Notes: generated by a model from the sequence alone, not told the origin. Numbered from the stretch's first letter, positions 1-12,330 are shown. The stretch: DNA of 64,000 bases from Lepus europaeus (GCF_033115175.1 NC_084850.1:101929439-101993438), one strand, 5' to 3'. Translations and numbers: made by a program.

Positions 1-47
1 TGGAAGCTGGTCATGGTGAGTGCTGAAGCATGATCATATGATGGAAC

Positions 48-50
<3 letters not shown>

Positions 51-93
<43 letters not shown>
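51..93. repeat. (GA)n microsatellite
   Basis: About 20 uninterrupted GA dinucleotides. No SINE body is recognisable around it, unlike the other GA tracts in the window. Confidence 0.9.
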
Positions 94-95
<2 letters not shown>

Positions 96-1595
96 ACCAT
101 CCTCTTGAGAGTATGCCCTCCATGACCCAAAGACCTCCCACAGGCCTTACCTCTGAGATGCCATCGTTAGATGAAGTCTCCACCCTTAATAAACCAACCA
201 CTTACAGTAAGACATCAGAGTTTAAGCATGTGCATGAGTTTCAAGGAGACAAGTCTTCCTGTAACCATAGCAGAGATTGTCATTTCTCTAGTGTATGCTT
301 TTGGTGATTGGTCTCCTCAAGAATCAGTTTGTTACAAATGTGTGGATTCATCTCTAGGATTTCCATTCTGTTCTATTCTTCTGTATACCTGTTCTTATCA
401 TGCCAGTACTGTGCTGTTTTGGCTACAGTAACTCTATTGTATGTCTTGAGATCAGAACACTGTGGTACCTCCAGTTTTGTCCTTTTTGTTCAAAATTACT
501 TTGACTATTCATTCTCATGTGCTTCCATGTGAATTTTAAGATTTTGTTGTAGTTCTGTGAAGACTATCATTGGTATTTTGATGGGGATTATGCTGATTCT
601 GTAAATAGCTTTGAGTAGAATGGCCATTTTAATAATATTAATTCTTCCAATCTGTGGACCTGGGAGTTCTTTCCATTCTATGTGTCTTCTTCATTTTCTT
701 TCATTACGGCATTGTAGTTTTCACTGTAGTAGTCTTTCACATCCTTGATTAAGTTTATTTCAAGATATTTTATTTTTAGTAGTTACTGTGAATGGGATTG
801 TTCTTATAATTTTTGTCAGTTTTATTATTGGTATATAAAAATGCTACTTATTTTTCTATACTGATTTTGCACCTGCAACTTTACTGACTTTGTTTTGCCA
901 GTAATAAAAGTCTTTTGATGGAGTCCTCAAGTTTTTTATACATAGAATCATGTCATCTGAAAATATAAATTGACTTCCTCTCTTCATGTTTGTAAGGCCT
1001 TTTACTTCTTTCTCTTGCATAATGACTCTGGCTAAATCCTCCAGTACTTATGTTGAATAACAGTGATGAAAATGAACATCCTTGTCTGGATTCAGATCTT
1101 AGAGCCAATTCTTTCAACATTTTACCTTTCCCCATTCAGTGTGATGTTGACTGTGGGTTTGTCATATATAGTCTTTATTTTGTGGAGGTATATTTCTTCT
1201 TTACCTAATTAGTTCAGGGATTTTTATTATCAATGTGTGTTGAATTTTATCAGATATGTTTCTGCGTATATTGAGATGTTTATGTGATTTCTTTTCTTCA
1301 TTCTGTTGATATATTACATTTATTGATCTGTGTATATTGAACCATCCCTGGGATAAATTGTACTTGGTCATAGTGAATGATCTTTTTGATGTGTTATTGG
1401 ATTTGATTTGCTTATCTATTGTCGAGAATTTTTGTGTGTATGTTCATCACGGATATTAATATATAGTTTTCTCTTTTTTTGTTGTATTTTTTTCTTGTTT
1501 TAGAACCAAGGTGATACTGGCCTTATAGGATGAGTTTAAAAGGATTCCTTCCTTTTAACTTTTTTGGAATACTTTGAGAATAATTCATGTTAATT

Positions 1596-1924
1596 CTTTT
1601 TTTTTTTTGACAGAGTGGATAGTGAAACAGAGAGAGACAGAGAGAAAGGTCTTCCTTTTTGCCGTTGGTTCACCCTCCAATGGCCGCCGCGGCCGGTGCA
1701 CTGTGCTGATCCGATGGCAGGAGCCAGGTGCTTCTCCTGGTCTCCCATGCGGGTGCAGGGCCCAAGCACTTGGGCCATCCTCCACTGCGCTCCTGGGCCA
1801 TAGCAGAGAGCTGGCCTGGAAGAGGGGCAACCGGGATAGAATCCGGCGCCCCAACTGGGACTAGAACCCGGTGTGCCGTCGCTGCAAGGCAGAGGATTAG
1901 CCTGTTAAGCCATGGCGCTGGCCA
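1596..1924 (-). mobile_element. C-repeat SINE, second subfamily
   Basis: Complete lagomorph tRNA-derived SINE read from its poly(T) end to its head. It belongs to the subfamily whose body carries 'GGCAACCGGGA..AGAATCCGGCGCC' and 'GGACTAGAACCCGG', a tRNA-like box B. The flanks repeat GTTAATTCTT (1589-1598 and 1925-1934), a clear target-site duplication. Confidence 0.9.
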
Positions 1925-1949
1925 GTTAATTCTTTCTTAAAAGTTTGGT

Positions 1950-2270
1950 AGAGGGCTGGCATTGTAGCACAGGTTAAGCTGTGCCTTGAGACACAGGCAT
2001 CCCATATCAGACTACTGGTTTGAGTTCCAGCTGCTCCATTTTTCATCCAGAATCCTGCTTATGGGCCTGGGAAGGCAGCTGGTAATTACCTAAGTGCCTG
2101 GGCCCCTGCCACTCATATGGGATACCATGATGGAGATCCAGGCTCATGGCTTCAGCCTGAACCAGCCCCAACCATTATGATCATGTAGGGAGTGAACCAG
2201 TGGGTGGAATATGATCTTCCTCTGTCTCTCACTCTGAGCCTCAAATAAATGAGTAAATGAATAAGTTTGA
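1950..2270 (+). mobile_element. C-repeat SINE, diverged
   Basis: Head 'GGGCTGGCATTGTAGCACAG', box B-like TTTGAGTTCCAGC, and tail CTCAAATAAATGAG. Many substitutions compared with the 8.7 kb copy, so this is an older insertion. Confidence 0.85.
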
Positions 2271-2275
2271 TAGAG

Positions 2276-2612
2276 GGGGTGGACATTTGCTGCAGTGGTT
2301 AAGTCACTACTTGGGATGCCTGCCTCCTATATCAGAGTGCCTTGTTTGAGTCACGACTACTCCACTTCTGATTCAGCTTCCTGCTGATGTGCATCCTGGG
2401 AAATGGCAGGTGATGGCTTAAGTACTTGGGACCCTGCATGCAAGTGGAAGGTCTTGATAGAATTTTGGACTCCTGGCTTCAGCCAGGCCTCACCCCAGCT
2501 CCTGTGGGCATTTAGGGAGTGAACCAGTGGATGGAAAATCTATCTCTCTGCCTCTCTCTCTCTCTCTAACTCTGCCTTTCATGTACATACATACATGCAT
2601 ACATACATTTTT
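2276..2612 (+). mobile_element. C-repeat SINE, diverged
   Basis: Directly follows the previous copy in the same orientation. It keeps the GTTTGAGTC box B, the 'GAACCAGTGGATGGAAAA' block and a CT-rich then ATACATAC-rich tail. Confidence 0.8.
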
Positions 2613-3679
2613 TAAAGTTCGGTAGAATTCAGCAGTGAAGCCATCCAGTCCTGGGCTTTTCTGTTTTGGTAGGTTTGGATTACTGATTCAATCTCATTAC
2701 TCATTATTGGTTCATTCAAGTTTTCTGTGTCTTCATGGTTCAGTTTTGGTAAGATATGTGTCCAGAAGTTTGTCCTTTTCTTCTGGATTTTCTAATTTGT
2801 TGTTGTATAGTTTTTCATAATAATCCCTAAGGATCCATTGTAGTTCTGTGGTATCAGTAGTAATATCTTTTTTTAAAATCTCTGATTTGATTTATTTGAG
2901 TCATCACTTTTTTTTGTTAGTCTCACTGAAGATTTATAGATTTTGTCTTTTGTAAAAAACTGACTCTTCATTTGATATTTGCATTATTTATTTAGTTTCT
3001 ATTCTTATTGTTATTTCTATTAACTCTGGATATGGTTTATTCTTGTTTTTTCAAGTCCCTGATATACATCATTAGGTTGTTTATTTGCTTTTTTTGATGT
3101 AGATATTTACTGTTATAAACTTTGCTCTTAATACTGCTATGGCTGTATACCAAAAGTTTTGGTGTGTTACATTTCCATTTTCACTTGTTTCAAGGAATTT
3201 TAAAATTCCCCTTTTAATTTCTTGAATGACTCATGATTTATTCAGAAGCATGTTGTTCAATCACTATGTATTTGTATAATTTCTAAAGTTTTTCTTGTTT
3301 GTTTCTAGTTTTATTCCATTATGATCATGAAAGGTACTTGATATGATTTTATTTTTTAATTTGATGAGGCTTATTTTGTGGCATAAAGTATGTCTATCTT
3401 AAAGAATGTTCCATATGCTTATGAAGAGATGTATTCTTTAGCTATTGAATGGAATGTTCTATTAGGTTCATTTGGTCTATAGTATAGTCTAACCCTTATG
3501 TCTCTTCGTTAATTTTTGTCTGAATGATCTGTCCATCGATAGCAGTGGGGAATTGAAATCCCCCCAATGTTATTGTATTGGAGCTTATCTCTCCCTTTAA
3601 ATCTAATGGTTTGTTTTATAAAATTAGGTGCTTCATCACTGAGAGCATATACATTTTTTTAAAGATTTATTTTATTTAA

Positions 3680-4001
3680 GGCCGGCGCCGCAGCTCAATA
3701 GGCTAATCCTCTGCCTAGTGGCGCCAGCACACCGGGTTCTAGTCCCGGTCGGGGCGCCAGATTCTGTCCCAGTTGCCCCTCTTCCAGGCCAGCTCTCTGC
3801 TGTGGCCAGGGAGTGCAGTGGAGGATGGCCCAAGTCCTTGGGCCCTGCACCCGCATGGGAGACCAGGAGAAGCACCTGGCTCCTGCCATCGGATCAGCAC
3901 AGTGCACCGGCCGCGGCGGCCATTGGAGGGTGAACCAACGGCAAAGGAAGACCTTTCTCTCTGTCTCTCTCTCTCTCACTGTCCACTCTGCCTGTCAAAA
4001 A
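3680..4001 (+). mobile_element. C-repeat SINE, second subfamily, nested in another SINE
   Basis: Full copy from 'GCCGGCGCCGCAGCTCAATA' to a short poly(A). It sits in the A/T tail of the minus-strand SINE at 4002-4306 and is flanked by the perfect repeat AAAGATTTATTTTATTTA (3661-3678 and 4002-4019). It therefore inserted later than that copy. Confidence 0.92.
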
Positions 4002-4306
4002 AAAGATTTATTTTATTTATTTGAAAGACAGAGTTACAGGGACAGGTAGAGACACAGAGAGAGGTCTTCCATCTGCTGGTTCACTCCCAAGGAACTGGGC
4101 TGATCTGAAACCAGGAGCCAGGAGCTCCCTCTGGATCTCTCCACACAGGTGCAGGGGCCTAGGGACTTGGACCATCTTCCACTGCTTTCCCAGGCCACAG
4201 CAGAGAGCTGGATCAGAAATGGGAGCAGCTGGGACTTGAACCGGCGTCCATATGGGATGCTGATACTGCAGGCGGTGGCTTTACCCACTATGCCACAGCG
4301 CCAGCC
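4002..4306 (-). mobile_element. C-repeat SINE split by a younger SINE
   Basis: Tail ATTTATTTGAAAGACAGAG through to 'GCCACAGCGCCAGCCC' at the head. The first bases of its tail (3655-3679) lie on the other side of the nested insertion. Confidence 0.9.
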
Positions 4307-4854
4307 CTGTCTCTTTTTCAAGATACTATCTCTGCTGAATTTCTCATTCATATTGTGCATTGTTCTGATTTTGTCCTTATAAGCATTCTTTTGAATTTCT
4401 TATCAGGCATTTCAGCCTGTCACGAATGCATTATTTTGTTCCTTCAGGAGCATCACATTTCCTTGCTTTCTTATGCTTTCTATGTTATTTGCACATCTGA
4501 CCCACCAGTTGTCTCTGTCACTCATACAGAGCGGCTTTTGTGGTGAAAAGCTTTTTCCTGAAGGTGTGCCTTCAAGTGTCAGTTTGGTAGCTTAGTTTGG
4601 CAATAGTTCTGGTTGGATGAGCTAGTGTATTTTTCCTATATCTTCTTCCCGTATAACCAATAGGAGTGCCAGTGGGAGCCTGAGGTTACCTTCTAAATCC
4701 CAACAGGGTCCATGAGTCTCCGTGACAGCCCACAGTGTGAGACAATGGTCACAGGGGGATGGCTGTCAGGTCACAGGGGCTGGATTGCTGGGAGCACCAG
4801 CCCCAAGTCCTGAAGGGGTCTCTTGAATCCCTGCAGTGCCAGCTCCAGGTTTCT

Positions 4855-4905
4855 CTTTGAAAGGCACAGTAAGAGAGAGAGACAGGGAGAGAGAGAGAGA
4901 GAGAC

Positions 4906-4953
<48 letters not shown>

Positions 4954-5189
4954 CTTCCCTCTGCTGCAACAGCCAGGGCTGGTCCTGGCCGAAGCCAGGA
5001 GCCAGGAGCTTCCTCTGGGTCTCCCACGTGGGTGCAGGGGCCCAAGGACTTGGGCCATCTGCTGCTTTCCCAGGTGAATTAGCAGGAATCCAGATTAGAA
5101 GTGGAGCAGATGGGACTTGAACTGGAGCCCATATGGGATGCCAGTGTCACAGGCAGCAGCGTAACCCACTGTGCCACACCACCAGTCCC
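4855..5189 (-). mobile_element. C-repeat SINE with expanded GA tract
   Basis: Body reads 'GAAGCCAGGAGCCAGGAGCT' and 'GGGACTTGAACTGGAGCCC'. The CT/GA segment has expanded at about 4872-4951 into GA runs split by GACAGGGA units. Confidence 0.88.
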
Positions 5190-6017
5190 TGCATGTTTTC
5201 TTATTATTGCTACACAAAACCCAGGACTCCTCAGCTCTTATAAGGTGAATAGCTGTTCAAATTGGTACCTCTGTTGAGAAGATGATCACTGGAGCATCTT
5301 ACTCAGTCACTGTCTTGATCTCCTACCTCCATGTCACAGGACTCATTCTAACTTTCCTCCATTCTTCACTTCCATTGCTTTCCTCTAGTCCCCAGCATCG
5401 TTAATGCATTCACTCATTTTCACTCATGTATCCAACTCTGCAGCACACAGAAAGTATTTTGTTTTTGGAATTGAAACACCCATACCACTGTGAAAAGCAA
5501 ATCCTTTGTTTTCTCTTTTTTATGTCTTTAGACTGAGGGTATGCAAAGTACTGGATTCTAAAATTACTGAGTTAGTTCGTTTTACTTCTCATCATAATTA
5601 TGTAATTTATTTTACTTCAAATATAGCTTATTTTTCTTTTATTAAATTTGTGTTTTTCCCCTATGCATGTTGACTTAAGGCATTTAGCTTGGGTACAAAT
5701 ATTAAAATATAAAAAAGCATACACAAATAAAATTAAACACCTAAATTAAATAGATAATTTCCTAGGGAAACACGGTATGCCAAAGTAGACCCCCTTAGAG
5801 CTTAACAGAGCAATTTCCATAAAAGAAATAGAAAATATTACTAAGGAAGTACCCCATAAATTGCACTGGGACCCAATGATTTTACAGGGGACTTTCTGCT
5901 GAACTATTTGAGACCAGTTATTCCCAGTGCCACATAAATTGCTCCAAAGAATAGAAAATAATAAGAAATTTCCACCGTCTTTTTTTCCTTTTTTAATAAC
6001 TTGTTCTCTTATGATTA

Positions 6018-6192
6018 TTGTTATCATTTATTTGAAGGGCAGAAAGAGAGCTGGGAACGCAATCCAGGTCTCCTATGTGGGTGGCAGGGATCCAAGTACT
6101 TGATCCATCACTTGCTGCCTCCCAGGGCTTGAACTCAGGCACTGTCATACGAGATGTGGGAATCCCAAGCACTATAACAAGTTCCCACTCCC
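6018..6192 (-). mobile_element. C-repeat SINE, 5'-shortened
   Basis: Shorter copy with 'GGGTGGCAGGGATCCAAGTA' and 'GGCTTGAACTCAGGC', missing part of the usual body. Confidence 0.75.
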
Positions 6193-6332
6193 TCCATGTT
6201 GTTTTTCTAAAGCAATTTTAACATTGATGACACAAAAAGAAAAGCATGGACTAGTTTCACTTATGCATATCAGTGCAGAAATCCTAGATAAAATATTAGC
6301 AAATTCAAAACCACATTAAGAAAATAATATAC

Positions 6333-6668
6333 TGGGGCTGGCGCTGTGTTGTAGTGGGTAAAGCTGCCGCCTGCAGTGCTGGCACCCTATATGGGCGCCA
6401 GTTCGAGCCCCAGCTGCTCCACTTCCAATCCAGCTCTCTGCTATGGCCTGGGAAAGCAGTGGAAGATGGCCCAAGTCCTTAGGCCCCTGCACCCACGTGG
6501 GAGACCTGGAAGAAGCTCCTGGTTCCTGGCTTCAGATTGGCCCAGTTCTGGCCATTGTGGCCATTTGGGGAGTGAACCAGCAGTTGGAAGACCTCTCTCT
6601 CTGTGTCTCTGCCTCTGCCTCTCTGTAACTATGTCTCTCAAATAAATAACTAAATCCTTAAAAAAAGA
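6333..6668 (+). mobile_element. C-repeat SINE, full length
   Basis: Head 'GGGGCTGGCGCTGTGTTGTA', box B GTTCGAGCCCC, and tail CTCAAATAAATAACTAAATCC plus poly(A). Little diverged. Confidence 0.93.
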
Positions 6669-7267
6669 AAAAGAAAAAATATGCTGTAGCATGTTTGGGG
6701 AAGTTTCTGAGAATGCAAGAATGGCTCATTCTAAGTAATCATTAATGAAATACAATGTTATTAATATATCTGATGAGAAAATTGTAAAATTATTTCCATA
6801 GATTTTTAAAAACCTTTGACAAAATTCAATACCCATTTAGATAAAAGCATTCAGAGGCAGAAATGGATGCCTCCTTGACATGACAAAATCTGTATCCCTG
6901 AACCCTAAAATTATCATCTTGATGGGACACCACTGGTGGCATTTCCACTACAGTCATGAACAAGGCAAAGTGCCCAGTATCTCCATTCCTTTTTCGTGTT
7001 GTACTGAAAACATTGAACTGATTTTATTAGACTTGGAAAAACAATTATATGTGTGATGATGCATTGATTTGGTTTAAAAATATCTCTATAGGTTACATGA
7101 TAATATATCTGGAAATTCTCCAAAATTAATAATAATAAAACTAATTCAGAAAATAAAGTAAGCTCAGTAACATTGTAGAATATACAGTTAATATACAGAA
7201 ATCAGTAATTTTCAAATACATAAATAATCAGGTAGCTATATAATGGAAGAGCCAACACTATTTACTT

Positions 7268-7597
7268 TATTTTTTTAAGGTTTATTATTTGAAAAGTAGA
7301 GTTACAGAGAGAGAGGGAGAGACAGAGAGAGAGGTCTTCCATACTCTGGTTCACTCCTCAAATGGCCGAAACAACAAGAACTGGCCAATCTGAAGCCAGG
7401 AGCCAGGAGCTTTATCCACATCTACTACATGGGTCACAGGGGCCCAAGCACTTGGGCCATCTTCTGCTGGTTTTCTTAAGCCATTAGCAGGAAGCCAGAT
7501 CGGAAATGGAGCAGCTGGGACTTGAACCTGTGCCCATATGGGGTGTTGGCATCACAAGTAGGGGCTTTACCCACTACACCACGACACCAGTTCCAGC
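7268..7597 (-). mobile_element. C-repeat SINE
   Basis: Poly(T)/TTATTTGAAAAGTAGAG tail end through to 'CACTACACCACGACACCAG'. Full length and moderately diverged. Confidence 0.88.
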
Positions 7598-8230
7598 CCT
7601 GGAGATTTGAAAAGGTGGCACCCGTATCTGCTTGGCTCTGGTTAGGGCTTTCTGGCCATATCAGAACATGATGGATGACATCATGGTGGGAGCATGCGTG
7701 AGAGGGAGAGATCACATGGTAAGACAGGACACCAGAGGGATTCAGGGCCCAAGTTCACTCCTTTTTAAAAGCAAAATATTTATTTATTTGATATTTACAC
7801 AGAAGAGAAGAGAAAGAACTAGAGCTCCCATCCACTGGTTCATTGTCCAAATGCCCTCAACAGCCAAGGCTCAGCCAAAGCCAGGAGAGGGGAACTCAAG
7901 ATCTCCTATGTAGGTGGCAGGGGCCCAAGTACTTGAGCCATCACCTGCTGCCTCCCAGGATCTGCATTAGCAGGAAGCTGGAATCAGGAGTCAGAGCTGG
8001 GACTTGAACCCATGTACTCTGCTATGGACAAACTCTCACCCCAAGGGGCACTCTTTTATAACAACCTGCTCTCCCAGGCTCATGCAAGAACTATCTAATC
8101 TCCTTCCAAAAGATCACACCCCCAGAGTCATAGCTACCTTCCACTAGGCCTCACCTCAGAAAAATTTAACCACCTGAACATGTTAACCTTTGAGGGACAC
8201 ACTCAAGCCATATCCAAGCCATAGTAAGTT
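7598..8230 (-). mobile_element. MaLR-type LTR remnant, antisense, split by a SINE
   Basis: 7610-7750 and 8045-8225 read on the minus strand like a mammalian MaLR LTR. The end near 8220 gives 'GGATATGGCTTGAGTGTGTC', a common MaLR opening. The two halves are separated by the SINE at 7766-8042. No internal coding region is seen, so it looks like a solo LTR. Confidence 0.6.
7766..8042 (-). mobile_element. C-repeat SINE inside the MaLR LTR
   Basis: Tail ATATTTATTTATTTGATATT, body 'GGTGGCAGGGGCCCAAGTAC', box B 'GGGACTTGAACCCA'. Confidence 0.8.
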
Positions 8231-8284
8231 CATCTTCTTCCTTATGGGTAACCCATTCCCACCCACTGATCTAGACTACCACTT

Positions 8285-8470
8285 CTGTCATATGTAAATG
8301 CCATATGTACATGGGGCAAGTTCTGAATTCTGTTCTATTCTATTGATCACTTTTTCTACACCTGTGCCAACGCCACACTGTCTTAATAATTACATTCGTG
8401 CATTGATTTCTGCTATCTGGTAGGTTACTCACAGCTCCTGGCTGTTCTGTAGCTGTGTAAAAGCTATTTT
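8285..8470 (-). mobile_element. L1 3' fragment, antisense
   Basis: 'TTCTGTTCTATTCTATTGAT' and the following text resemble antisense L1 ORF2 3' sequence. Short and diverged. Confidence 0.5.
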
Positions 8471-8669
8471 TTAAATCAAGGGCTGAAAGAACAGGTGTTC
8501 TAAGACTGGCAAGAAGGCAGAGTGAATGGGGGGTAATGGAGATAGGGCAGCAGAGGCACTGGACTCCCCGCTGGCCAGCCTTCCACCCACTTTGTCCTTG
8601 TCCCCTACCCTGCTGTGCAGCATGGAGGGACAAAAACTAGCCTTGGATGAGCAGAAGTCTTTCCATCCT

Positions 8670-9000
8670 TTTTTTTTAAGATTTATTTATTTATTTGAAA
8701 GTCAGAGTTACACAGAGAGAGGAGAGGCAGAGAGAGAGAGATCTTCCATCTGATGGTTCACTCCCCAATTGGCTGCAATGGCTGGAGCTGCGCTGATCTG
8801 AAACCAGGAGCCAGGAGCTTCTTCTGGGTCTCCCACATGGGTGCAGGGGCCCAAGCACTTGGGCCATCCTCCACTGCTTTCCCAGGCCATAGTAGACACC
8901 TGGATCGGAAGTGGAACAGCCGGGTCTTGAACTGACGCCCATATGGGATGCTGGCACTTCAGGCCAGGGCTTTAACCCACTGTGCCACAGCGCCGGCCCC
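8670..9000 (-). mobile_element. C-repeat SINE, young, with 19-bp target-site duplication
   Basis: Near-consensus copy ending 'GCCACAGCGCCGGCCCC'. Flanked by identical GCAGAAGTCTTTCCATCCT at 8651-8669 and 9003-9021, indicating a recent insertion. Confidence 0.95.
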
Positions 9001-9021
9001 AAGCAGAAGTCTTTCCATCCT

Positions 9022-11290
9022 ATATTTGAAGTTGTGATGGCAAAGTTGCTTAGCCTCCATCTTGTGGGAAAAACATGTTGGGACTCAGGCCCATGCAGCT
9101 TGTGGGCTACCAGCAGTCCTCTGAGGACTGCTTAGCACAAAAGTGTCTGAAAAGTCTCCTGGTGGTCTGTCCACATCAGCCTGGCCCTGCAGATCTAGGG
9201 AGGGGGCTGCAGGGGGCAATACGGAGTTCCCCTCCCTTGCCACCTGCGTTCAAGCGACTTATGGGGCAGCAGATATTTATGGAGGGCTCATGGCATGACA
9301 TGTGGAGCTCAACCTCAAGGCTCCTGCACCCCCACTGCCTTGGACTGAAGAAGGAAAGGGTGCTTTGAGGGGAGAATCATCAGCGACATGGATGTGGGAA
9401 TTGTGTGAAGAGAGAGGGGAGGCGTGAGCGAGGAGTGGAGGAAGCGTCAGGGAAGACGTGTCACTAGGATGAGGACTTTCTTGGGGGGGGCTAATTTTAC
9501 TATGATCTAACAAGTTTACAAAAGGGTACAGCTCATTGAATTTTCCAAAGGGCACACACTCCTGTCACCTGCAACAGATTGAGAAAAAGAGACTGATCGG
9601 GACTCCCATATATTTAAAAGTTGACGGTTTGAGGTGGCGGAGAGCCAGGTGGATGGGCAAAGGGAGGTGTGCAAGTCTGAGGAAGGTGGGGAGTGACCAG
9701 TTCCCTGGGGCCGAGCTGAAGTCTGGATCCAAGACAGGAGGCTGTCCCACGTGAAGATTCAATAGCAGCCATCAGGCCACCTGGGAAGGAAGCCAGGTTC
9801 ATGCCTTCGTGTTCTTGCCAATGCTCCGAGAAGTATGGGTCATTTTGTAGACCCTGTGCAAGGTTGGCGTTGAGATGAGTGGCTCTGTGGGAGGCAGGCA
9901 CGGGGTGGATGAGGCGTATCACTCCTTCGGGCAGTGGGGCCAGGGCCCAGGGACACTGAGCACGGAGCAAAATGAGCGAGGCAACAGCGCGGAGTTGGCG
10001 GGGGTCGGGGCAGGGAGCCTGAGCAAGAGCAGGGGGTGGGAGGACGGAGCTTGGGGAAGGGGTAGGGACAGGAAATAGGGAACAAGGAAAGAGAGCAGGG
10101 ACTAGGAAGAGGAGATAGGGCACAGCAAAGGGGAGCAGGGAGCAGAGGGGGCAGGGGCGAGTTGGAGCCTGGGGACCGCTCAGGGCCCGGTGCTGTCCTT
10201 TCCTGTTCCAATTCAGGAAGCCCTATCTGTGCTCCTTCCAAGAATATACCCCTGCATCTCGTGAAGTGGAGCGTCCCATCCTTCAAAGAGCCTGCCAGGG
10301 AGGCCAAGGCCAGGCCTTCAGGGCCATTAAAATGCAAACAGCTGTCTTTTGGCTGGGACATGCCGTAATCGCTAAGTGGCTGGTTGAGGGCAGAATATGC
10401 TGTGGTGGGCTGAAATCAGGAGCACAGTGTCCTGCGCTGGGGGAGGGGAGGGGGTGTGGCGGGACTCGGATGAGAGGAGGCCCTGGGGCTGCAGACACTG
10501 TGCCAGGGATGCTACACTCGGAGGCCTGAGGCTGAGCAGCTCACACAGGGTGGGGACAGCTTGGATGCCTGCTGTGAGGAATTGCCAAAGGGGAGCCTCC
10601 CCTTGTGCATGTCAGCACACTTGCACTTGGTGAGTGTATGGACACCTAAGGGTGTTGTTGCTCCTTACTCTCAGGTACTGCTAATGAACCAGATATCCAG
10701 GGCCCTATTAGGAACCTTGAGGAGAGTCTTGAAGGGGCGAAAGGAAGAGGGACATGGTCTGGGGAGCATTGGTGAAGCGATGGGCTGGGGTCTTGGTATG
10801 ACTTCAGGAGTTTTTGGGTCTCAGTGCTTCCAGCCAGAGCAGAGTTGGGTACAGCGTGGATATCCCTGCCCATACGAATGAGACTCTTCCATTCTGCTCT
10901 TTCAAGAGCTCGTACCTCTGGCCTTCTACTGGAGCAGGACTGTGGGAGTTGGGGGACTTATCTGGACCTCTACCCGCTTCTTAGACTTTCAACCAGTCTT
11001 CTCCAAACTCGTTTCACCCCCCACCCCCACCCCGCCGACAGCCAGAGAGAACTTTGTACCCTAATCCATTCCTTTCTCAGAGGGCTCTACAGGGTAACTG
11101 TGGATGATCCTCAGATTTCACCATTACTGGCATAGGAGTGTCCAGAGCTGGATGGTGAGATGTGTCAGTCACTATTAATAAAAACAAAGGGCTACTGTTA
11201 TGCAAATCAACCTTTCCACCTGTCATTAGCTGGAAGAGAAGGATGATTCATCACATGGGGTAATCGCTTGGGAGCTGTTCTAGCTGGCAG
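9022..11290. other. SINE-free intronic stretch, nothing assignable
   Basis: GC-richer unique-looking sequence within the SYN1 intron. Open frames here overlap on several strands and lack splice or family support. No repeat family was recognised. A poly-C-rich piece lies at about 11020-11040. Confidence 0.5.
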
Positions 11291-11299
11291 GGGGATTTT

Positions 11300-12330
11300 C
11301 CAACTGTAAATATCTAAGGATGCAGAAATGTGTCAGTGGAGTTCAATCAATAGAGAATACATGGGTGTATGGTTTCTATGAATGGAAAGATTTCTGAACA
11401 GGCTTTAAGTGAGGTATATGGATATCAAGGGTAAGTATTTCTGAATGGCAAGATTTGACAAGGGGGCTCGTCAGTGTCATTCCTAATGGACAGTGGGTGC
11501 GTGCCCATATACCATCTTTTTTTAAGATGTATTTTTTTAAAAGATTTATTTATTTATTTGAAAGTCAGAGTTACACAGAGAGAAAAAGGAGAGGCAGAGA
11601 GAGAGAGAGAGAGGTCTTCCATCTGATGGTTCACTCCCCAGTTGGCTGCAACAGCCGAAGCTGTGCCGATCTGAAGCCAGGAGCCAGGAGCTTCCTCCAG
11701 GTCTCCCATGTAGGTGCAGGGGCCCAAGCACTTGGGCCATCTTCCACTGCTTTCTCAGGCCATAGAAGAGAGCTGGATCAGAAGTGGAGCAGCTGGGTCT
11801 CAAACCAGCACCCATATGGGATGTCGGCACTGCAGGCAGTGGCTTTACCTGCTACGCCACAGCGCCAGCCCCCCACATGCCATCTTGATGTATGAATGGG
11901 AGGTTTTCAATGAGAATTCTATCATGGAAAACTTTATGATTAGAGAGATTTGTCAACTGGGGGTATATCAATGGATGGGGAGTTATGAAGAGAGATTTTG
12001 TTGCTGGGCTCCATCAGCAGGCAATAGATTGCTGCTGTGTGTTTGTGAATGGAGAAATTTGTCGCTGGGAGTGATGCATGGGGAGATGGTGCTGGAATAT
12101 TTATGAATAAGATGTTTCTTAGCGAGGCAGTTCTGAAAAAGAGGATTTGTCACAGTGGGGAGAGAGGACCTATCAAAGGAAGGACTTGCCAAGGGCTTGG
12201 GATGCGGCATGTGTAGTCGTGGCAACAGTAGATTTCCAAAGGCAAGGATTAGTCCCCAGTGAGGACTTCATGGGGGGGAATGTTATCATGGGGGCGGGGG
12301 TTCCCTCGGAAGCCTTTGTCAGTGCAGAGA
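11300..12330. repeat. Degenerate minisatellite, roughly 55-60 bp unit, split by a SINE
   Basis: Recurring block of the form 'GAATGG.AAGATTTGTC....GGGG.....TCA.TGG' near 11380, 11440, 11895, 11945, 11990, 12045 and 12130. Copies are strongly diverged. The SINE at 11515-11873 landed inside the array. Confidence 0.55.
11515..11873 (-). mobile_element. C-repeat SINE, young
   Basis: Near-consensus copy with a double A/T tail and head 'GCCACAGCGCCAGCCCC'. Flanks share about 10 bp (ATACCATCTT before, ATGCCATCTT after), an imperfect target-site duplication. Confidence 0.92.

Larger units (their letters stand above)
330..4600 (-). mobile_element. L1 retrotransposon remnant, antisense, interrupted by SINEs
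   Basis: AT-rich sequence that reads as the reverse complement of L1 ORF2, with familiar antisense L1 wording around 370-500, 1320-1420 and 3490-3640. No long open frame survives on the minus strand, so it is dead. At least five SINE insertions (1.6, 1.95, 2.3, 3.7 and 4.0 kb) break it up. The right-hand part after 4306 is less certain L1. The left edge is approximate. Confidence 0.75.
5690..7262 (+). mobile_element. Old L1 ORF2 fragment, sense, interrupted by two SINEs
   Basis: Segments 5700-6015, 6200-6330 and 6670-7260 resemble successive parts of L1 ORF2, for example 'GCAGAAATCCTAGATAAAAT' near 6275 and 'TTTGACAAAATTCAATACCC' near 6815. It is heavily mutated with no open frame. SINEs at 6018-6192 and 6333-6668 separate the pieces. 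Confidence 0.6.

Noticed and set aside
9614..10361. Overlapping 169- and 173-codon minus-strand open frames as genes
   Set aside because: Two overlapping frames in GC-rich, Pro/Ser-rich translation with no recognisable domain, lying in an intron.
11455..11895. 146-codon frame and many 60-130 codon frames at 3.7, 8.7, 13.6, 22.2, 37.0 and 51.5 kb
   Set aside because: They translate SINE bodies and recur with the same residues at every SINE copy.
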